Shown: in pieces, positions 1 through 9,408 of the stretch
Position numbering within the stretch: position 1 is the first letter of the stretch
Layout of the letters: each line of letters opens with the position of its first letter
NCBI RefSeq assembly: GCF_002954355.1
Contig: NZ_MQVV01000010.1
Location: forward strand, 372,001 to 436,000
Direction: 5' to 3'
Source of the DNA: Nonlabens tegetincola
Lineage (GTDB): Bacteria; Bacteroidota; Bacteroidia; Flavobacteriales; Flavobacteriaceae
DNA: 64,000 bases
Notes under the pieces: generated by a model
Seen by the model: the letters and a program-made list of their open reading frames with translations, nothing else
Database searches by the model: none
Told to the model about the DNA's origin: nothing
Program-made: the position numbers and the translations under genes

Positions 1-1
1 A

Positions 2-823
2 ATTAAAGATGGTGAACAGCTTAGGGCTAATACGTATTCAACTGCCGCTGCCTGGCTTGCTTGTGGTTTAGATACTTCTAAAACTACATTTTATCGCCAG
101 AGCGATGTGCCTCAAGTAACAGAACTTAACTGGTACTTAAATTGTTTTTATCCATACCAAAGACTTACACTAGCTCATAGTTTTAAAGACAAAGCAGATC
201 GTCTAGGAGATGTTAACGCAGGTCTTTTTACTTACCCAATGCTTATGGCTGCAGATATACTATTATACGACGCGCAAGTCGTACCAGTTGGTAAGGATCA
301 GTTACAACATATAGAAATGACCAGAGATGTAGCGGGAAGATTTAACAATGCAATGGGTGAAACCTTGATTGAACCACAAGCAAAGCTTCAAGAGTCTACC
401 ATGTACGTTCCAGGTACTGATGGGGAGAAAATGAGTAAGTCTAGAGGAAATTACATAAATATTTTTCAAACTGATAAAAAATTGCGCAAGCAAATCATGT
501 CAATTGAAACTGATAGTACGCCTCTAGAAGATCCTAAAAATCCTGATACCTGTAATGTATTTGCTTTATATAAGATTATAGGTAAAGAAGATGAGGTTGC
601 TGCTCTCAAAGCTAAGTACCTAGCCGGTAATTACGGTTACGGTCACGCTAAACAAGCGTTGTACGAACTTATTTGTGAACGATTTGCGACAGCGCGTGAA
701 CGCTATAACTATTTCATGGAAAACAAGCACGAGATAGATGCTGCTCTTGAACAAGGCGCGCAAAAGGCTGGTGCTATTGCAAATGAGACTTTAAAACGCG
801 TGCGTAAAAAAGTAGGATATTAA
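2..823 (+). CDS. trpS: Tryptophan--tRNA ligase, 5' end cut by window edge
   Basis: Class I aminoacyl-tRNA synthetase that charges tRNA-Trp in the cytoplasm. The frame is open from base 2, and the codons before the first internal GTG (107) read as normal TrpS sequence (STAAAWLACGLD, FYRQSDVPQV), so the true start lies left of the window. The KMSKS catalytic loop is intact at 428-442 (GEKMSKSRGN). The N-terminal HIGH-type motif is missing because of the edge: 273 residues are visible against roughly 320 for the family. The stop codon shares the 4 bases TTAA (820-823) with the stop of the convergent kinase gene. Confidence 0.95.
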   Translation: MKDGEQLRANTYSTAAAWLACGLDTSKTTFYRQSDVPQVTELNWYLNCFYPYQRLTLAHSFKDKADRLGDVNAGLFTYPMLMAADILLYDAQVVPVGKDQLQHIEMTRDVAGRFNNAMGETLIEPQAKLQESTMYVPGTDGEKMSKSRGNYINIFQTDKKLRKQIMSIETDSTPLEDPKNPDTCNVFALYKIIGKEDEVAALKAKYLAGNYGYGHAKQALYELICERFATARERYNYFMENKHEIDAALEQGAQKAGAIANETLKRVRKKVGY

Positions 824-1437
824 GCAAACAGACCTGTAAGTTCTGCATCAATTTTATTGATGATATCACCTAGATCTTCAGGGTTATTTACAAAATCTAT
901 GTGATCCACGTCTATGATTAGGAGATTTCCCTTGTTGTAGCCGTGGATCCATGCTTCATAGCGCTCGTTAAGTCGACTTAGATAATCAATAGATATTGAG
1001 TTTTCATAATCGCGCCCACGCTTTTGAATTTGCCCAACAAGATTAGGGATGCTACTGCGCAGATAAATTAAAAGATCTGGTGCAGCAACTAGCTTTTCCA
1101 TTAGATCAAATAGTGATGCATAGTTATCAAAATCACGTTGAGATAACAAGCCCATCGCATGCAAGTTAGGGGCAAAAATATTAGCATCTTCATAAATGGT
1201 TCTATCCTGAATAATTTTTTTACCACTTTCTCTAATTTCCAGCACTTGACGGAAACGGCTGTTTAAAAAGTAAACTTGCAGGTTAAAGGACCATCGTTCC
1301 ATATCGGTATAGAAATCTTCCAAATATGGATTTTCAAGGACATCTTCAAATTGTGGAGTCCATTTGTAATGTTTTGCTAGTAATTTGGTAAGGGTTGTTT
1401 TACCAGCGCCTATATTTCCCGCAACAGCTATATGCAT
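820..1437 (-). CDS. Deoxynucleoside kinase (deoxyadenosine/deoxyguanosine kinase type)
   Basis: Predicted cytoplasmic dNK-family kinase of 205 aa that phosphorylates deoxynucleosides for the salvage pathway. The P-loop GNIGAGKT spans residues 7-14, and a DRT tripeptide at 78-80 sits where the family has its DRS/ERS motif. Length is normal for the family. It is the last gene of a minus-strand run: the upstream secreted-protein gene stops 3 bases before this ATG, so the two are probably co-transcribed. A second dNK domain occurs in this window, fused to FolK (48959-50095). Substrate preference cannot be read from the sequence. Confidence 0.9.
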   Translation of the reverse strand: MHIAVAGNIGAGKTTLTKLLAKHYKWTPQFEDVLENPYLEDFYTDMERWSFNLQVYFLNSRFRQVLEIRESGKKIIQDRTIYEDANIFAPNLHAMGLLSQRDFDNYASLFDLMEKLVAAPDLLIYLRSSIPNLVGQIQKRGRDYENSISIDYLSRLNERYEAWIHGYNKGNLLIIDVDHIDFVNNPEDLGDIINKIDAELTGLFA

Positions 1438-1440
1438 GAT

Positions 1441-2217
1441 CTATTTCTTGAAATTCAACTCTAGGCTGTGAATCTTGCCTGAGGTCCAAATATAAAGGTT
1501 TCCCGTCTTTAGATGAAAGCTTTTGTTGTTTTCAGTAATCAAAATTTCCTTTGGGATTTTGGTTGTTTCGCTTTCGCGAAAGCGAAAATCTTTACCAAAA
1601 TTATAGGATGTAACATCATTGCCTTGAATTATTACCAATTGTTCTAGATGATAGGCTAGCATTGCGCCATTCAAACTCAAAGTTGATGTCTTACTACCAT
1701 AAGTATTGAATGAAATTAGAGAGTTGTCTACTTGAACATGGCAGAAGTTATAATCGGTATATAAATGTCGTATGTTGCCTTTAATAACTGGTGTTGAAGA
1801 GATGATTCTATTATTGATATAATCGTATAATTCTATTTGATTAGTATCGGCATTGAGCATCCATAAACGTCTATCGCCTGCAAGCTGGACTTTACTAATG
1901 AATCTTAGTGGATTAAGTGTACTTAAGGTTACTCGCTGTATTTCATTAAGTCTGTTGTCAAGAATTACAACGGTTTGAGTATCCTCATAAAAAACAACGA
2001 TTTTAAGTGGATTAAGTAAATCTACACTGGTAATAGGCCCTAATTGTATGTCAAAGTAGTTTGTAGATTGTGTGGTGGTTTTTTTGACTAGAGCTTGATC
2101 TTTTCCATAATACAATGCACCAAAGTCATCAATGCCATAAAACTCCTGCATATCCACAGGTGTTTTAATTTCCTGGCACATACCGTACAAACAAAAAAGA
2201 AGAAGTAAGTATTTCAC
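1441..2217 (-). CDS. Secreted hypothetical protein, possibly beta-propeller-like
   Basis: 258 aa of unknown function. The N-terminus MKYLLLLFCLYGMCQ is a short hydrophobic signal peptide, so the protein is probably periplasmic or surface-exposed. The rest is rich in beta-strand-like segments with repeated V-x-L-L-D-N/I-x-L-Y-D patterns, which suggests a propeller, but no family is recognised. It lies between a two-component system (start 41 bases below the regulator stop) and a deoxynucleoside kinase (3-base gap). Near the C-terminus it carries one copy of the window's repeated palindrome (1569-1584), read as RFRES. Confidence 0.7.
   Translation of the reverse strand: MKYLLLLFCLYGMCQEIKTPVDMQEFYGIDDFGALYYGKDQALVKKTTTQSTNYFDIQLGPITSVDLLNPLKIVVFYEDTQTVVILDNRLNEIQRVTLSTLNPLRFISKVQLAGDRRLWMLNADTNQIELYDYINNRIISSTPVIKGNIRHLYTDYNFCHVQVDNSLISFNTYGSKTSTLSLNGAMLAYHLEQLVIIQGNDVTSYNFGKDFRFRESETTKIPKEILITENNKSFHLKTGNLYIWTSGKIHSLELNFKK
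1569..1584. repeat. Palindromic repeat CGCTTTCGCGAAAGCG, copy 1
   Basis: Exact copy inside the 1441-2217 gene (minus strand), read RFRES. Confidence 0.95.
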
Positions 2218-2257
2218 AGTATAAAGGTACTTCTTTTAAACGCAGTACTCTTTTACC

Positions 2258-2947
2258 TTATTCTCCAACTATTAGTTTATATCCAAAACCTCTAACATTA
2301 ACAATTTCGATGTTTTCATCTTTGGCTAGTTTTTTACGCAATTTCGTAATGAACACATCCATACTGCGCCCAGAAAAGAAATCATCATCACCCCAAAGTT
2401 TTTTAAGGATGTAAGTACGGTCTAGTACCTTGTTCATTTTAAGAACAAGATGGTAGAGTAGGTGAGATTCTCTATGTGTGAGTTTAATTATTTCATCATT
2501 GATTTTAAGTTCTTGTTTTGGGAAATTAAAATCGTAATTACCAATCTTATAATGGCTTGCTGTTTTTTGAATATTTTGTCTGGTAAGTAGGTTCTTAATT
2601 CGCACGATAAGCTCTTCCATGGAAAACGGTTTTTTTAAATAATCATTACCGCCTACATGAAATCCTTCTAGAACATCATCGGTTTGTGATTTTGCAGTAA
2701 GAAAAATAATAGGTACTTCGTCATTAAGTTGGCGTACATTTTTTGCTACTGTAAACCCATCCATTTCGGGCATCATAACGTCCAGTACTAAAATGTCATA
2801 ATCGTTTTTTTCAAATGCTTCTAATGCTAGTTTACCATTTTCAAAGTGATCCACGTCAAATCCTCTGGAATCTAAACTTTCACTTACAATCATTCCTAGT
2901 GCTGGTTCGTCTTCAGCTAATAAAACTTTAGTAGTTATTTGTTCCAT
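2258..2947 (-). CDS. Response regulator, OmpR/PhoB family
   Basis: 229 aa DNA-binding response regulator. The receiver domain (residues 1-120) has the acidic pair E12-D13, the phosphoacceptor D56 in LVLDVMMP, T84 and K106 before proline. The C-terminal half is a winged-helix trans_reg_C domain with the typical ending VRGFGYKL. It overlaps the 3' end of the sensor kinase gene by 20 bases, so the pair is translated together. The organisation resembles the RprX/RprY-type systems of Bacteroidota; target genes cannot be inferred. Confidence 0.95.
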   Translation of the reverse strand: MEQITTKVLLAEDEPALGMIVSESLDSRGFDVDHFENGKLALEAFEKNDYDILVLDVMMPEMDGFTVAKNVRQLNDEVPIIFLTAKSQTDDVLEGFHVGGNDYLKKPFSMEELIVRIKNLLTRQNIQKTASHYKIGNYDFNFPKQELKINDEIIKLTHRESHLLYHLVLKMNKVLDRTYILKKLWGDDDFFSGRSMDVFITKLRKKLAKDENIEIVNVRGFGYKLIVGE

Positions 2948-4442
2948 GAGGTATTTCTATTTTAAACTTAGTATTTGGTTTTATGGCAACAGAAATGGTG
3001 CCATCGTGCTTTTCAATAATTGTTTTTGTGTAAAATAATCCGATACCAAAGCCCTTTACATCGTGTCTATTCCCTTGACTTACCCTGTAAAATTTATCGA
3101 ATATGTTTTTAGAGTCTTTATAGCTTAGACCAGTTCCACTATCGCTCACTTCAATTACAGCGTTATCAACAGTTTCACTCAAGGTTACTTGGATTTCATC
3201 GCCACCATATTTAAAGGCATTATCTACAAGGTTATTGATAGCATTTTCTATATGAAAAGGATCTACACGGCTGTAAATTTCGTCATTTGTAATATTGATC
3301 GATAAGGACTTATCATTTCGATTTTGATACTTGTTGATTACGTTTTCTATAACCTCTGCTAGATTGGTAGCATTTTTCTCGAGCACTAATTCTTTACTGT
3401 CTAAAGTAGCAGTTTCAAGAATTTTCTCAACCATAACATTAAGTTTTGCTAATTGGTCACGTCCCATCGACAAGTATTTGTCTGTTTTTTGTGGATCACC
3501 AGATCCTGCAAAATTCTGAATCGCTTCTAGTGCTACACCAGCAGTCGCTATAGGTGTTTTAAATTCATGTGTAATATTTGAGATAAGATCATTCTTCATT
3601 TCGTGAAGCGCTTTTTGGTTGCGTATTACCACGACTAGATAGAACAAACATGATATGACACCTACAATTAAAAGGGCACTCAGTAGAATTCCTGTAAGAT
3701 TTTGTTTAAGCAGTTCACCACGATAATTTCCATAGTACAAAGTAACATTGTGACTAGCTGGCATAAGTTCTGTTTCTGGTTGAGTGCTGTATTGAAAATC
3801 AGGTTTTACAACGGTACTAGGGTCACTAGTATTCATCAAGTTGAAATCTAGATTAATCTTGCGCTTTCGTAAGTTTTCCTGAAAATTTTGTGCTAGTTGA
3901 GGTACATTAAGTTCATCTTCCTTAAAACTCAATATGATCTTGCTGGTAAGAGCGGTTACTTGCTCTTCAAAACCATCATCACCAGTTTCACCAGAACTAA
4001 ATGTAACAGATTGAGATTCCCTAGTAATCGTATTAGGATCAAAAGAAAATCTATTTTTACGCAATCGTTCTTCAAAGATTTCAAGAGAATCTAGATTGTC
4101 TCCAGATACTACGGTTATTCCTTTAAGATCATCAATTTTTACATCATCAACACTAAATTCCAGAGCGGTAGTTATATTACGTATACTGTCGACCCTTTTA
4201 AAGAATTTATCAAGACCAATTTCCCCAACACTACCTTTCATGAGTACTCCAAAGTTATTGCGTTGTGCTAGATCGGTGTAATAATCGTCTATACTTTGAT
4301 CCAGGCTGGTCTGTACATCTGCAATAAGTTTACGTTCAGCTTCTTTGTAATTCTTGAAATTCCAATAGACTTGTATGGCTAGGGTAAATAGAATTACAAC
4401 AGAAATAAATATGAGAAGGAAACGGTACTTTCTATCTTTCAT
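2928..4442 (-). CDS. Sensor histidine kinase, membrane-bound
   Basis: 504 aa from the chosen ATG at 4442 (MKDRKYRF). An upstream in-frame start at 4490 would add 16 residues ahead of the first membrane helix and is less likely. Two membrane segments (about residues 8-26 and 250-273) enclose a periplasmic sensor region of about 220 aa with no recognised domain. HisKA follows with phosphoacceptor H292 (NITHEFKTP), then HATPase_c with the N box (NAINNLVDNAFKYG), DSGTGL and GFGIGLFYTK. It autophosphorylates and transfers to the adjacent regulator. Confidence 0.95.
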   Translation of the reverse strand: MKDRKYRFLLIFISVVILFTLAIQVYWNFKNYKEAERKLIADVQTSLDQSIDDYYTDLAQRNNFGVLMKGSVGEIGLDKFFKRVDSIRNITTALEFSVDDVKIDDLKGITVVSGDNLDSLEIFEERLRKNRFSFDPNTITRESQSVTFSSGETGDDGFEEQVTALTSKIILSFKEDELNVPQLAQNFQENLRKRKINLDFNLMNTSDPSTVVKPDFQYSTQPETELMPASHNVTLYYGNYRGELLKQNLTGILLSALLIVGVISCLFYLVVVIRNQKALHEMKNDLISNITHEFKTPIATAGVALEAIQNFAGSGDPQKTDKYLSMGRDQLAKLNVMVEKILETATLDSKELVLEKNATNLAEVIENVINKYQNRNDKSLSINITNDEIYSRVDPFHIENAINNLVDNAFKYGGDEIQVTLSETVDNAVIEVSDSGTGLSYKDSKNIFDKFYRVSQGNRHDVKGFGIGLFYTKTIIEKHDGTISVAIKPNTKFKIEIPHGTNNY

Positions 4443-4510
4443 GTGGTAAAGGTGCATCAAACCAAACTTATAAACCAATACGATTAACACATATTAACCT
4501 TGCTTAAGAA

Positions 4511-4538
4511 TTGTATTTCTTTGATTTACCCATATTTG
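4511..4538 (+). promoter_or_regulatory. Possible flavobacterial promoter upstream of the first GLPGLI gene
   Basis: A TTG at 4511-4513 is followed after 17 bases by CATATTTG (4531-4538), one base off the Bacteroidota -7 consensus TAnnTTTG. The ATG at 4558 is 20 bases downstream. Inferred from sequence only. Confidence 0.4.
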
Positions 4539-4557
4539 TATATCAAAAACCTAAACT

Positions 4558-5433
4558 ATGATTACTATTACTCGCTATGTATTACTGGTATTGGCCTTGA
4601 TTTTTGCAAAAACAAGTCTATTACAAGCTCAAGAATTTAAAGGTATCGCAACTTATCAAAGTAAAATGATAATGGATACAGAAATGGACAGTACAGCTGT
4701 TAAAGAAATGGGCGCAGAAATGGCCAAAGCCATTCAAAACGCTCTCCAAACCGCAGGAGAAGCTGAATTTACTTTACAATTCACTCGTACTGAATCCGTA
4801 TATGAAGAGGTAAAGCAACTGGAAAAACCTCAACCTAAAATGGAAGGGTTATCTATAACGATTAGTGGAGATGGTAGCGCTTATGGAACTACCTATAAAG
4901 ACCTAGAGAAGGGAACTTATTTAAGGGAAGATAAGATCCAAGGAAAAGAATTTTTAATCAGTGATGATCTTGAAAAATGGGATTGGAAAATTACTGGGGA
5001 ACAAAAGAAAATAGGGAATTACACTGCTATAAAAGCTACTTATGTAATTCCAAAGCCAGAACTCACTGAAGAGGAAAAGAAAGAAAAAGAAGAAAAAGAG
5101 CAAAAAGAAGGAGTAAGTATATTAGACAGCATTCCACAAGAAGATACGGTAGTTACTGCTTGGTTTACACCCGAATTGCCAGTTCAAAATGGTCCAGGTT
5201 CCTACCACGGTTTACCAGGTTTGATTTTGGAAGTAAGTGACGGGTCTACCATTTTACTGTGTACCAAAGTGGAACTTAATCCAGAGAAATTCAAGCTTAA
5301 AAAACCAAAAAATGGTAAAAAAATATCATTAAGTGATTTTGAGGAATTACGTGAGAAAAAACAAAAAGAAATGATGGAACGTTTTAAAGGAAGACGTTCT
5401 GGCGACACTCAAGTAATCATGATTGGTGGATAA
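4558..5433 (+). CDS. GLPGLI family secreted protein 1
   Basis: 291 aa. The signal peptide ends around SLLQAQ (residues 20-26). The family-naming motif GLPGLI is at residues 218-223, followed by the characteristic LEVSDG and a TxxELNP segment. A charged E/K-rich linker lies around residues 172-187. GLPGLI proteins are exported Bacteroidota proteins of unknown biochemical role, often encoded beside outer-membrane receptors. A second copy follows at 5523 and a TonB-receptor-like gene at 6441, giving a three-gene unit. Function is not known beyond secretion and family membership. Confidence 0.9.
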   Translation: MITITRYVLLVLALIFAKTSLLQAQEFKGIATYQSKMIMDTEMDSTAVKEMGAEMAKAIQNALQTAGEAEFTLQFTRTESVYEEVKQLEKPQPKMEGLSITISGDGSAYGTTYKDLEKGTYLREDKIQGKEFLISDDLEKWDWKITGEQKKIGNYTAIKATYVIPKPELTEEEKKEKEEKEQKEGVSILDSIPQEDTVVTAWFTPELPVQNGPGSYHGLPGLILEVSDGSTILLCTKVELNPEKFKLKKPKNGKKISLSDFEELREKKQKEMMERFKGRRSGDTQVIMIGG

Positions 5434-5522
5434 AGGTTAAAAGTTTCTTAACGCTTGAAACTTTAATGGGCTTATGTAGTCCAACCCATTGTGGTAAAAC
5501 CATATTAATCTAAAACCCGATT

Positions 5523-6380
5523 ATGAAAAAGATATTTTTTGCTCTTATTGCACTGGCGGCAACGGTTGCGACTGCACAAGAGATTTCTGGCGAGGCTACC
5601 TACCTTTCTAAAACAAAAATGGACACCAGCTGGATGGATGAGAACCGTAATCTTACTCCAGAACAACGCAAGCGTATTGAACAAAACATGAAAAAGATGA
5701 GTGAAAAAACTTTTACACTCACTTTTAATCGTAACGAGTCCATGTACAAGGAAGAAAAAGAGCTGCAAACTCCAGGTCGTGGTGGTCGTGGCTGGGGAAA
5801 TTGGATGGGTACCAGTATGTCAGGCGACAAATACAAAAACTTAGAAGAAAAAGTATGGTTAGAAGAACGAGACATGTTCGGAAAACAATTTTTAGTAACT
5901 GATAGCCTGCATACTATTGAATGGGAGATCACGGGAGAACAGCGTCAAATAGGCCAATACCCAGCCATCAAAGCTATAGGAACTAAAAAGAACAATAGTT
6001 TGGATTGGAGTAGTTTCCGACGTCGTCAACCTAAAAATGCCGAAGAAAAGAAAAAGGATAGCATTGCCATGAAAGAAGGTCGTTTTGAAGACGTATACGA
6101 GCAAGCCGATGAAATTAAAGTCATTGCTTGGTTTACACCAGCTATTCCAGTACAACACGGTCCTGCAGAATATGGTGGTTTACCTGGTTTGATTCTTGAA
6201 TTAAATGCAGGAGAAACTACGTTATTATGTAGTAAAGTCGTTATGAATCCGGCAGAGCCTGAGGAAATTAAAAAACCTAAAAAAGGTGAGGTCATTAACG
6301 AGGAAGACTACAACGAATTGTTTACAAAAAAAATGCAAGAGATGCGCCAGCGTTTTAGAGGACGTGGTCGTCGTGGATAA
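5523..6380 (+). CDS. GLPGLI family secreted protein 2
   Basis: 285 aa, a divergent paralogue of the preceding gene. The signal peptide MKKIFFALIALAATVATAQ ends in an A-x-A site. GLPGLI is at residues 219-224 in the context YGGLPGLILELNAGETTLLC. The C-terminal tail is Arg/Gly-rich (RQRFRGRGRRG), and a W-G-rich stretch lies near residues 80-96. It starts about 90 bases after the first GLPGLI gene, in the same direction, and is followed by a strong hairpin terminator (6391-6428). The two copies share layout, for example xxKQFLxxD followed by a WxITGEQ motif, suggesting local duplication. Confidence 0.9.
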   Translation: MKKIFFALIALAATVATAQEISGEATYLSKTKMDTSWMDENRNLTPEQRKRIEQNMKKMSEKTFTLTFNRNESMYKEEKELQTPGRGGRGWGNWMGTSMSGDKYKNLEEKVWLEERDMFGKQFLVTDSLHTIEWEITGEQRQIGQYPAIKAIGTKKNNSLDWSSFRRRQPKNAEEKKKDSIAMKEGRFEDVYEQADEIKVIAWFTPAIPVQHGPAEYGGLPGLILELNAGETTLLCSKVVMNPAEPEEIKKPKKGEVINEEDYNELFTKKMQEMRQRFRGRGRRG

Positions 6381-6390
6381 CATCTTAAAA

Positions 6391-6428
6391 ACCCGAACAT
6401 TTTAATCTACCTGTTCGGGTAATTTTTT
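6391..6428 (+). terminator. Intrinsic terminator after GLPGLI gene 2
   Basis: A perfect 9-bp stem ACCCGAACA (6391-6399) / TGTTCGGGT (6412-6420) with a 12-base loop is followed by AATTTTTT. It lies just ahead of the receptor ATG at 6441, so it may attenuate rather than fully stop transcription into that gene. Confidence 0.75.
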
Positions 6429-6440
6429 ACAACTTTACTT

Positions 6441-9155
6441 ATGAAAAAGAATATTCTTATAGCCATTTTGTGCTTATTTGTTTTCGCTTTCGCGAAAGCG
6501 CAATCTGTTAAAATCACAGGAGTGGTGGCAGATAGTTTAGGAAATACGTTAGGTATGGCAAACGTAATCGCCTATCAACAAGATAAAAATTTAGGTGCCT
6601 TTGGTATCACAAATGATCAAGGTAAATACCAACTTTTGAATCTTAAAAAAGACAGTACATACATTCTCAAGGTGTCTTTTTTAGGATTGAAAACTATTGA
6701 GGATACTGTCAAAAACATCCAGACAGATCTAGTTAAAAATTATATCATGTTAAATGGCGCCGATGAACTTGACGCAATTAACATTGTCTATGAGATGCCG
6801 GTTTCTATAAAAGGTGATACCATCGTTTACAATGCCGATAGTTTTACCAATGGAACTGAGGATAAACTAGAAGATACCCTTAACAAATTACCAGGTGTTG
6901 AAGTAAATGAGGACGGAGACATTCTTGTAGAAGGTAAACAGGTTGAGAAAGTCATGGTAGAAGGTAAAGATTTCTTTGAAGGTGATAGTCGCTTAGCTAC
7001 AAAAAACATCCCAGCAGATGCAATTGATAAAGTACAGGTTCTTAGAAATTATAATAATCGCAGCCAATTAAAGGGTCTAGGGAACGATCAAGATAGAGTC
7101 GTGATTAATTTGAAGTTGAAAGAAGGGAAAAAGAAATTTTGGTTTGGAGAAGCTACTGTAGGAGCTGGTTATGGTGGTGACAAAGCTAGGTATATCATCC
7201 AGCCTAAAGCCTTTTATTACAGTGAAGATTTCTCAATGAATATTTTAACTGACTTTAATGATTTAGGAACACCTGCTTTCACTGGTCGAGATTACTTTAG
7301 ATTCATAGGTTTTAGTCGTCGCGATACAAGACAGAACAATTCTAGTATAAACGTTCAAGCTCAAAACCCTTTAAACGTATTTCAGGGTAATCGAGCCCTT
7401 AATATAGAGAGCCAGTTTGGTGCACTTAACACATCATGGTCGGTTAATAATAAGTTGGATATAAGTTCATTTGCCATAGTTTCTAAAAACACAATCGATA
7501 CTCGCAGTACGAGCAGAAGAACCTTTGTGGATAATTCTAATACTGAGGAAACGGATAATAGAGGTGTAGATGAAACAGTTGCCGCTTTATTTAAATTGGG
7601 AGCAGAGTATAACCCTACTGATGCGTTTACTCTAAGTTATGATGGAAGATTCAATTATGCAGACCAGCAAGGTGTAAGTGATTTAAGTTCTATTGATCGT
7701 GAAGCAGATCGTAGTATAGATACTCGTGATGAACAACAGCCTATTACGTTTAACCAGTCTTTAAATATGTACTACACCGCAAACGAGAAAAACATTTTTG
7801 CGTTTGAAAGTCAGTTTTTGAATCAGTACGAGGATCCTTTTTACAATGCAGTTTTAGATATAGATCCTTTTGACCCAACCACAAATACGGAACCTTTTAA
7901 CGGTAGACTAGGTATAGGTGAGCAGGATATTTATAATATCAATCAAGAACAATTTGTTAACACAAATAAGTTGGATGCAAAGCTGGATTATTACTATGTA
8001 TTAAACAAAAAAAGTAATTTAAACTTTACTGTAGGAACAAGTTATGTGTCTCAAAACTTTGATTCAGATATATTTGAGATTCAAGCAGATGGAACTCGTA
8101 ACGAATTACAAGATTCAAATTTACGCAATGATGATGTGAACTTTGATTTCTTAGACGTTTATGGAGCTGTTCATTATAAAGCTATTTTAGGTAAGTTCAC
8201 CATAACACCTGGATTAACTGCGCATTCATTTCAAACAAAGGACAGACAGAATGGAGTTACTAATACTATCGAAACGGAACGTGTTGTACCGGACGTAGAA
8301 GTACGTTACGATTTTAGAAGTTCAGAAACTTTGACACTTAACTACGATCAAAATGTAACTTTTAATGATGTAAATAGTTATGCCAATGGTATTTTATTTA
8401 GAGGTTATAGTTCCCTACAAAGCGGTAACAATCAGATAGAAGGAGCTTTGAATGATCGAGTAAGATTAAGCTATCGTAACTTCAACATGTTTAATTACAC
8501 TACCATATTTGGTAATGTTACCTACACCCGATTAACTGATGCTATTCAAAATGAAGTGGCTTTAGATGGTATCAATCAAGTTTCTCGTCCTATAAATGCA
8601 TTATTGCCTAATGAATCTTTAAGTGCAACTGGTTCTTTTGGTCGAGAAATAAAGAAGATTCAAGCTACTGTGACAGCAAATGTAAGTTGGTCAGAGAATA
8701 ACAATATTATCAATAATATTACTCAAACAGCTACAAACTTCAATCAAAACTATAGTTTCAGAGCTCGATCAAATTTCCAAAAGGGAATTAATTTCAGTTT
8801 ACAATACGCCCTTAATCTTAACAATAGTGAGAATGGTAACTTTGAAAATGATGCAACAACAAACAGTATAAACTTAGATTTAGATTATCAACTAGGTAAG
8901 AGCTGGTTGTTCAAGGCAGGATATGATTACAACATTTTCACTGCAACTGGTGATGTAGAAAATAACTTTGAATTTTTTGATGCTAGTATCCGTTATCAAA
9001 AACCAGACTCCAGATGGAGGTACGAGTTAATCGCAACAAACTTATTAGATACCGATGCTAATATTCGTAATTCATTTGGTCAAATTGCAACAAGTACCAA
9101 CGCAACTTTCGTTTTACCTAGATACGTATACTTTAGAATGAGATTTGATATATAA
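6441..9155 (+). CDS. Outer-membrane TonB-receptor-like beta-barrel protein
   Basis: 904 aa. The signal peptide MKKNILIAILCLFVFAFAKAQ ends in a copy of the window's palindrome (6485-6500), which supplies the AFAKA residues. A CarboxypepD_reg-like beta-sandwich follows (about 23-110: VADSLGNTLGMANV, TNDQGKYQL), then a plug domain with KLPGVEVNEDGDILVEGKQV, and a long barrel of alternating aromatic strands ending in a terminal aromatic-rich strand (RYVYFRMRFDI). It belongs to the Bacteroidota receptor/barrel families that lack a clear TonB box. Its place after two GLPGLI genes is a recurrent association; the substrate is unknown. Confidence 0.85.
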   Translation: MKKNILIAILCLFVFAFAKAQSVKITGVVADSLGNTLGMANVIAYQQDKNLGAFGITNDQGKYQLLNLKKDSTYILKVSFLGLKTIEDTVKNIQTDLVKNYIMLNGADELDAINIVYEMPVSIKGDTIVYNADSFTNGTEDKLEDTLNKLPGVEVNEDGDILVEGKQVEKVMVEGKDFFEGDSRLATKNIPADAIDKVQVLRNYNNRSQLKGLGNDQDRVVINLKLKEGKKKFWFGEATVGAGYGGDKARYIIQPKAFYYSEDFSMNILTDFNDLGTPAFTGRDYFRFIGFSRRDTRQNNSSINVQAQNPLNVFQGNRALNIESQFGALNTSWSVNNKLDISSFAIVSKNTIDTRSTSRRTFVDNSNTEETDNRGVDETVAALFKLGAEYNPTDAFTLSYDGRFNYADQQGVSDLSSIDREADRSIDTRDEQQPITFNQSLNMYYTANEKNIFAFESQFLNQYEDPFYNAVLDIDPFDPTTNTEPFNGRLGIGEQDIYNINQEQFVNTNKLDAKLDYYYVLNKKSNLNFTVGTSYVSQNFDSDIFEIQADGTRNELQDSNLRNDDVNFDFLDVYGAVHYKAILGKFTITPGLTAHSFQTKDRQNGVTNTIETERVVPDVEVRYDFRSSETLTLNYDQNVTFNDVNSYANGILFRGYSSLQSGNNQIEGALNDRVRLSYRNFNMFNYTTIFGNVTYTRLTDAIQNEVALDGINQVSRPINALLPNESLSATGSFGREIKKIQATVTANVSWSENNNIINNITQTATNFNQNYSFRARSNFQKGINFSLQYALNLNNSENGNFENDATTNSINLDLDYQLGKSWLFKAGYDYNIFTATGDVENNFEFFDASIRYQKPDSRWRYELIATNLLDTDANIRNSFGQIATSTNATFVLPRYVYFRMRFDI
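6485..6500. repeat. Palindromic repeat, copy 2
   Basis: Exact copy, in the signal peptide of the outer-membrane receptor, read AFAKA. Confidence 0.95.
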
Positions 9156-9233
9156 CCATTTTTGGTTTAAGTCAATTAAATAGAAATTAGTTACATGTAT
9201 TTTTGATTTATCATTACCAAATTAACTCATCAC

Positions 9234-9267
9234 AAAAACCTCAAAGAGATTAATCTTTGAGGTTTTT
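9234..9267 (+). terminator. Strong intrinsic terminator after the receptor gene
   Basis: A 14-bp perfect stem AAAAACCTCAAAGA (9234-9247) / TCTTTGAGGTTTTT (9254-9267) with a 6-base loop. It has T-tracts on both strands, so it can act in both directions. It separates the receptor unit from the dikinase island. The remaining 9156-9408 holds no gene. Confidence 0.85.
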
Positions 9268-9408
9268 GGATTTAATAAATTGAGGATATCCTTTATGAAT
9301 TCGTTATTGTTTATAGTTAAAGTAGAATTACAGGTGTCTTGTTAAACCTTTCTAACTTTAAATTTTTTTAACTCTTAAGCTGGCTATTTTCGTAGTAAAT
9401 ACCAACTT

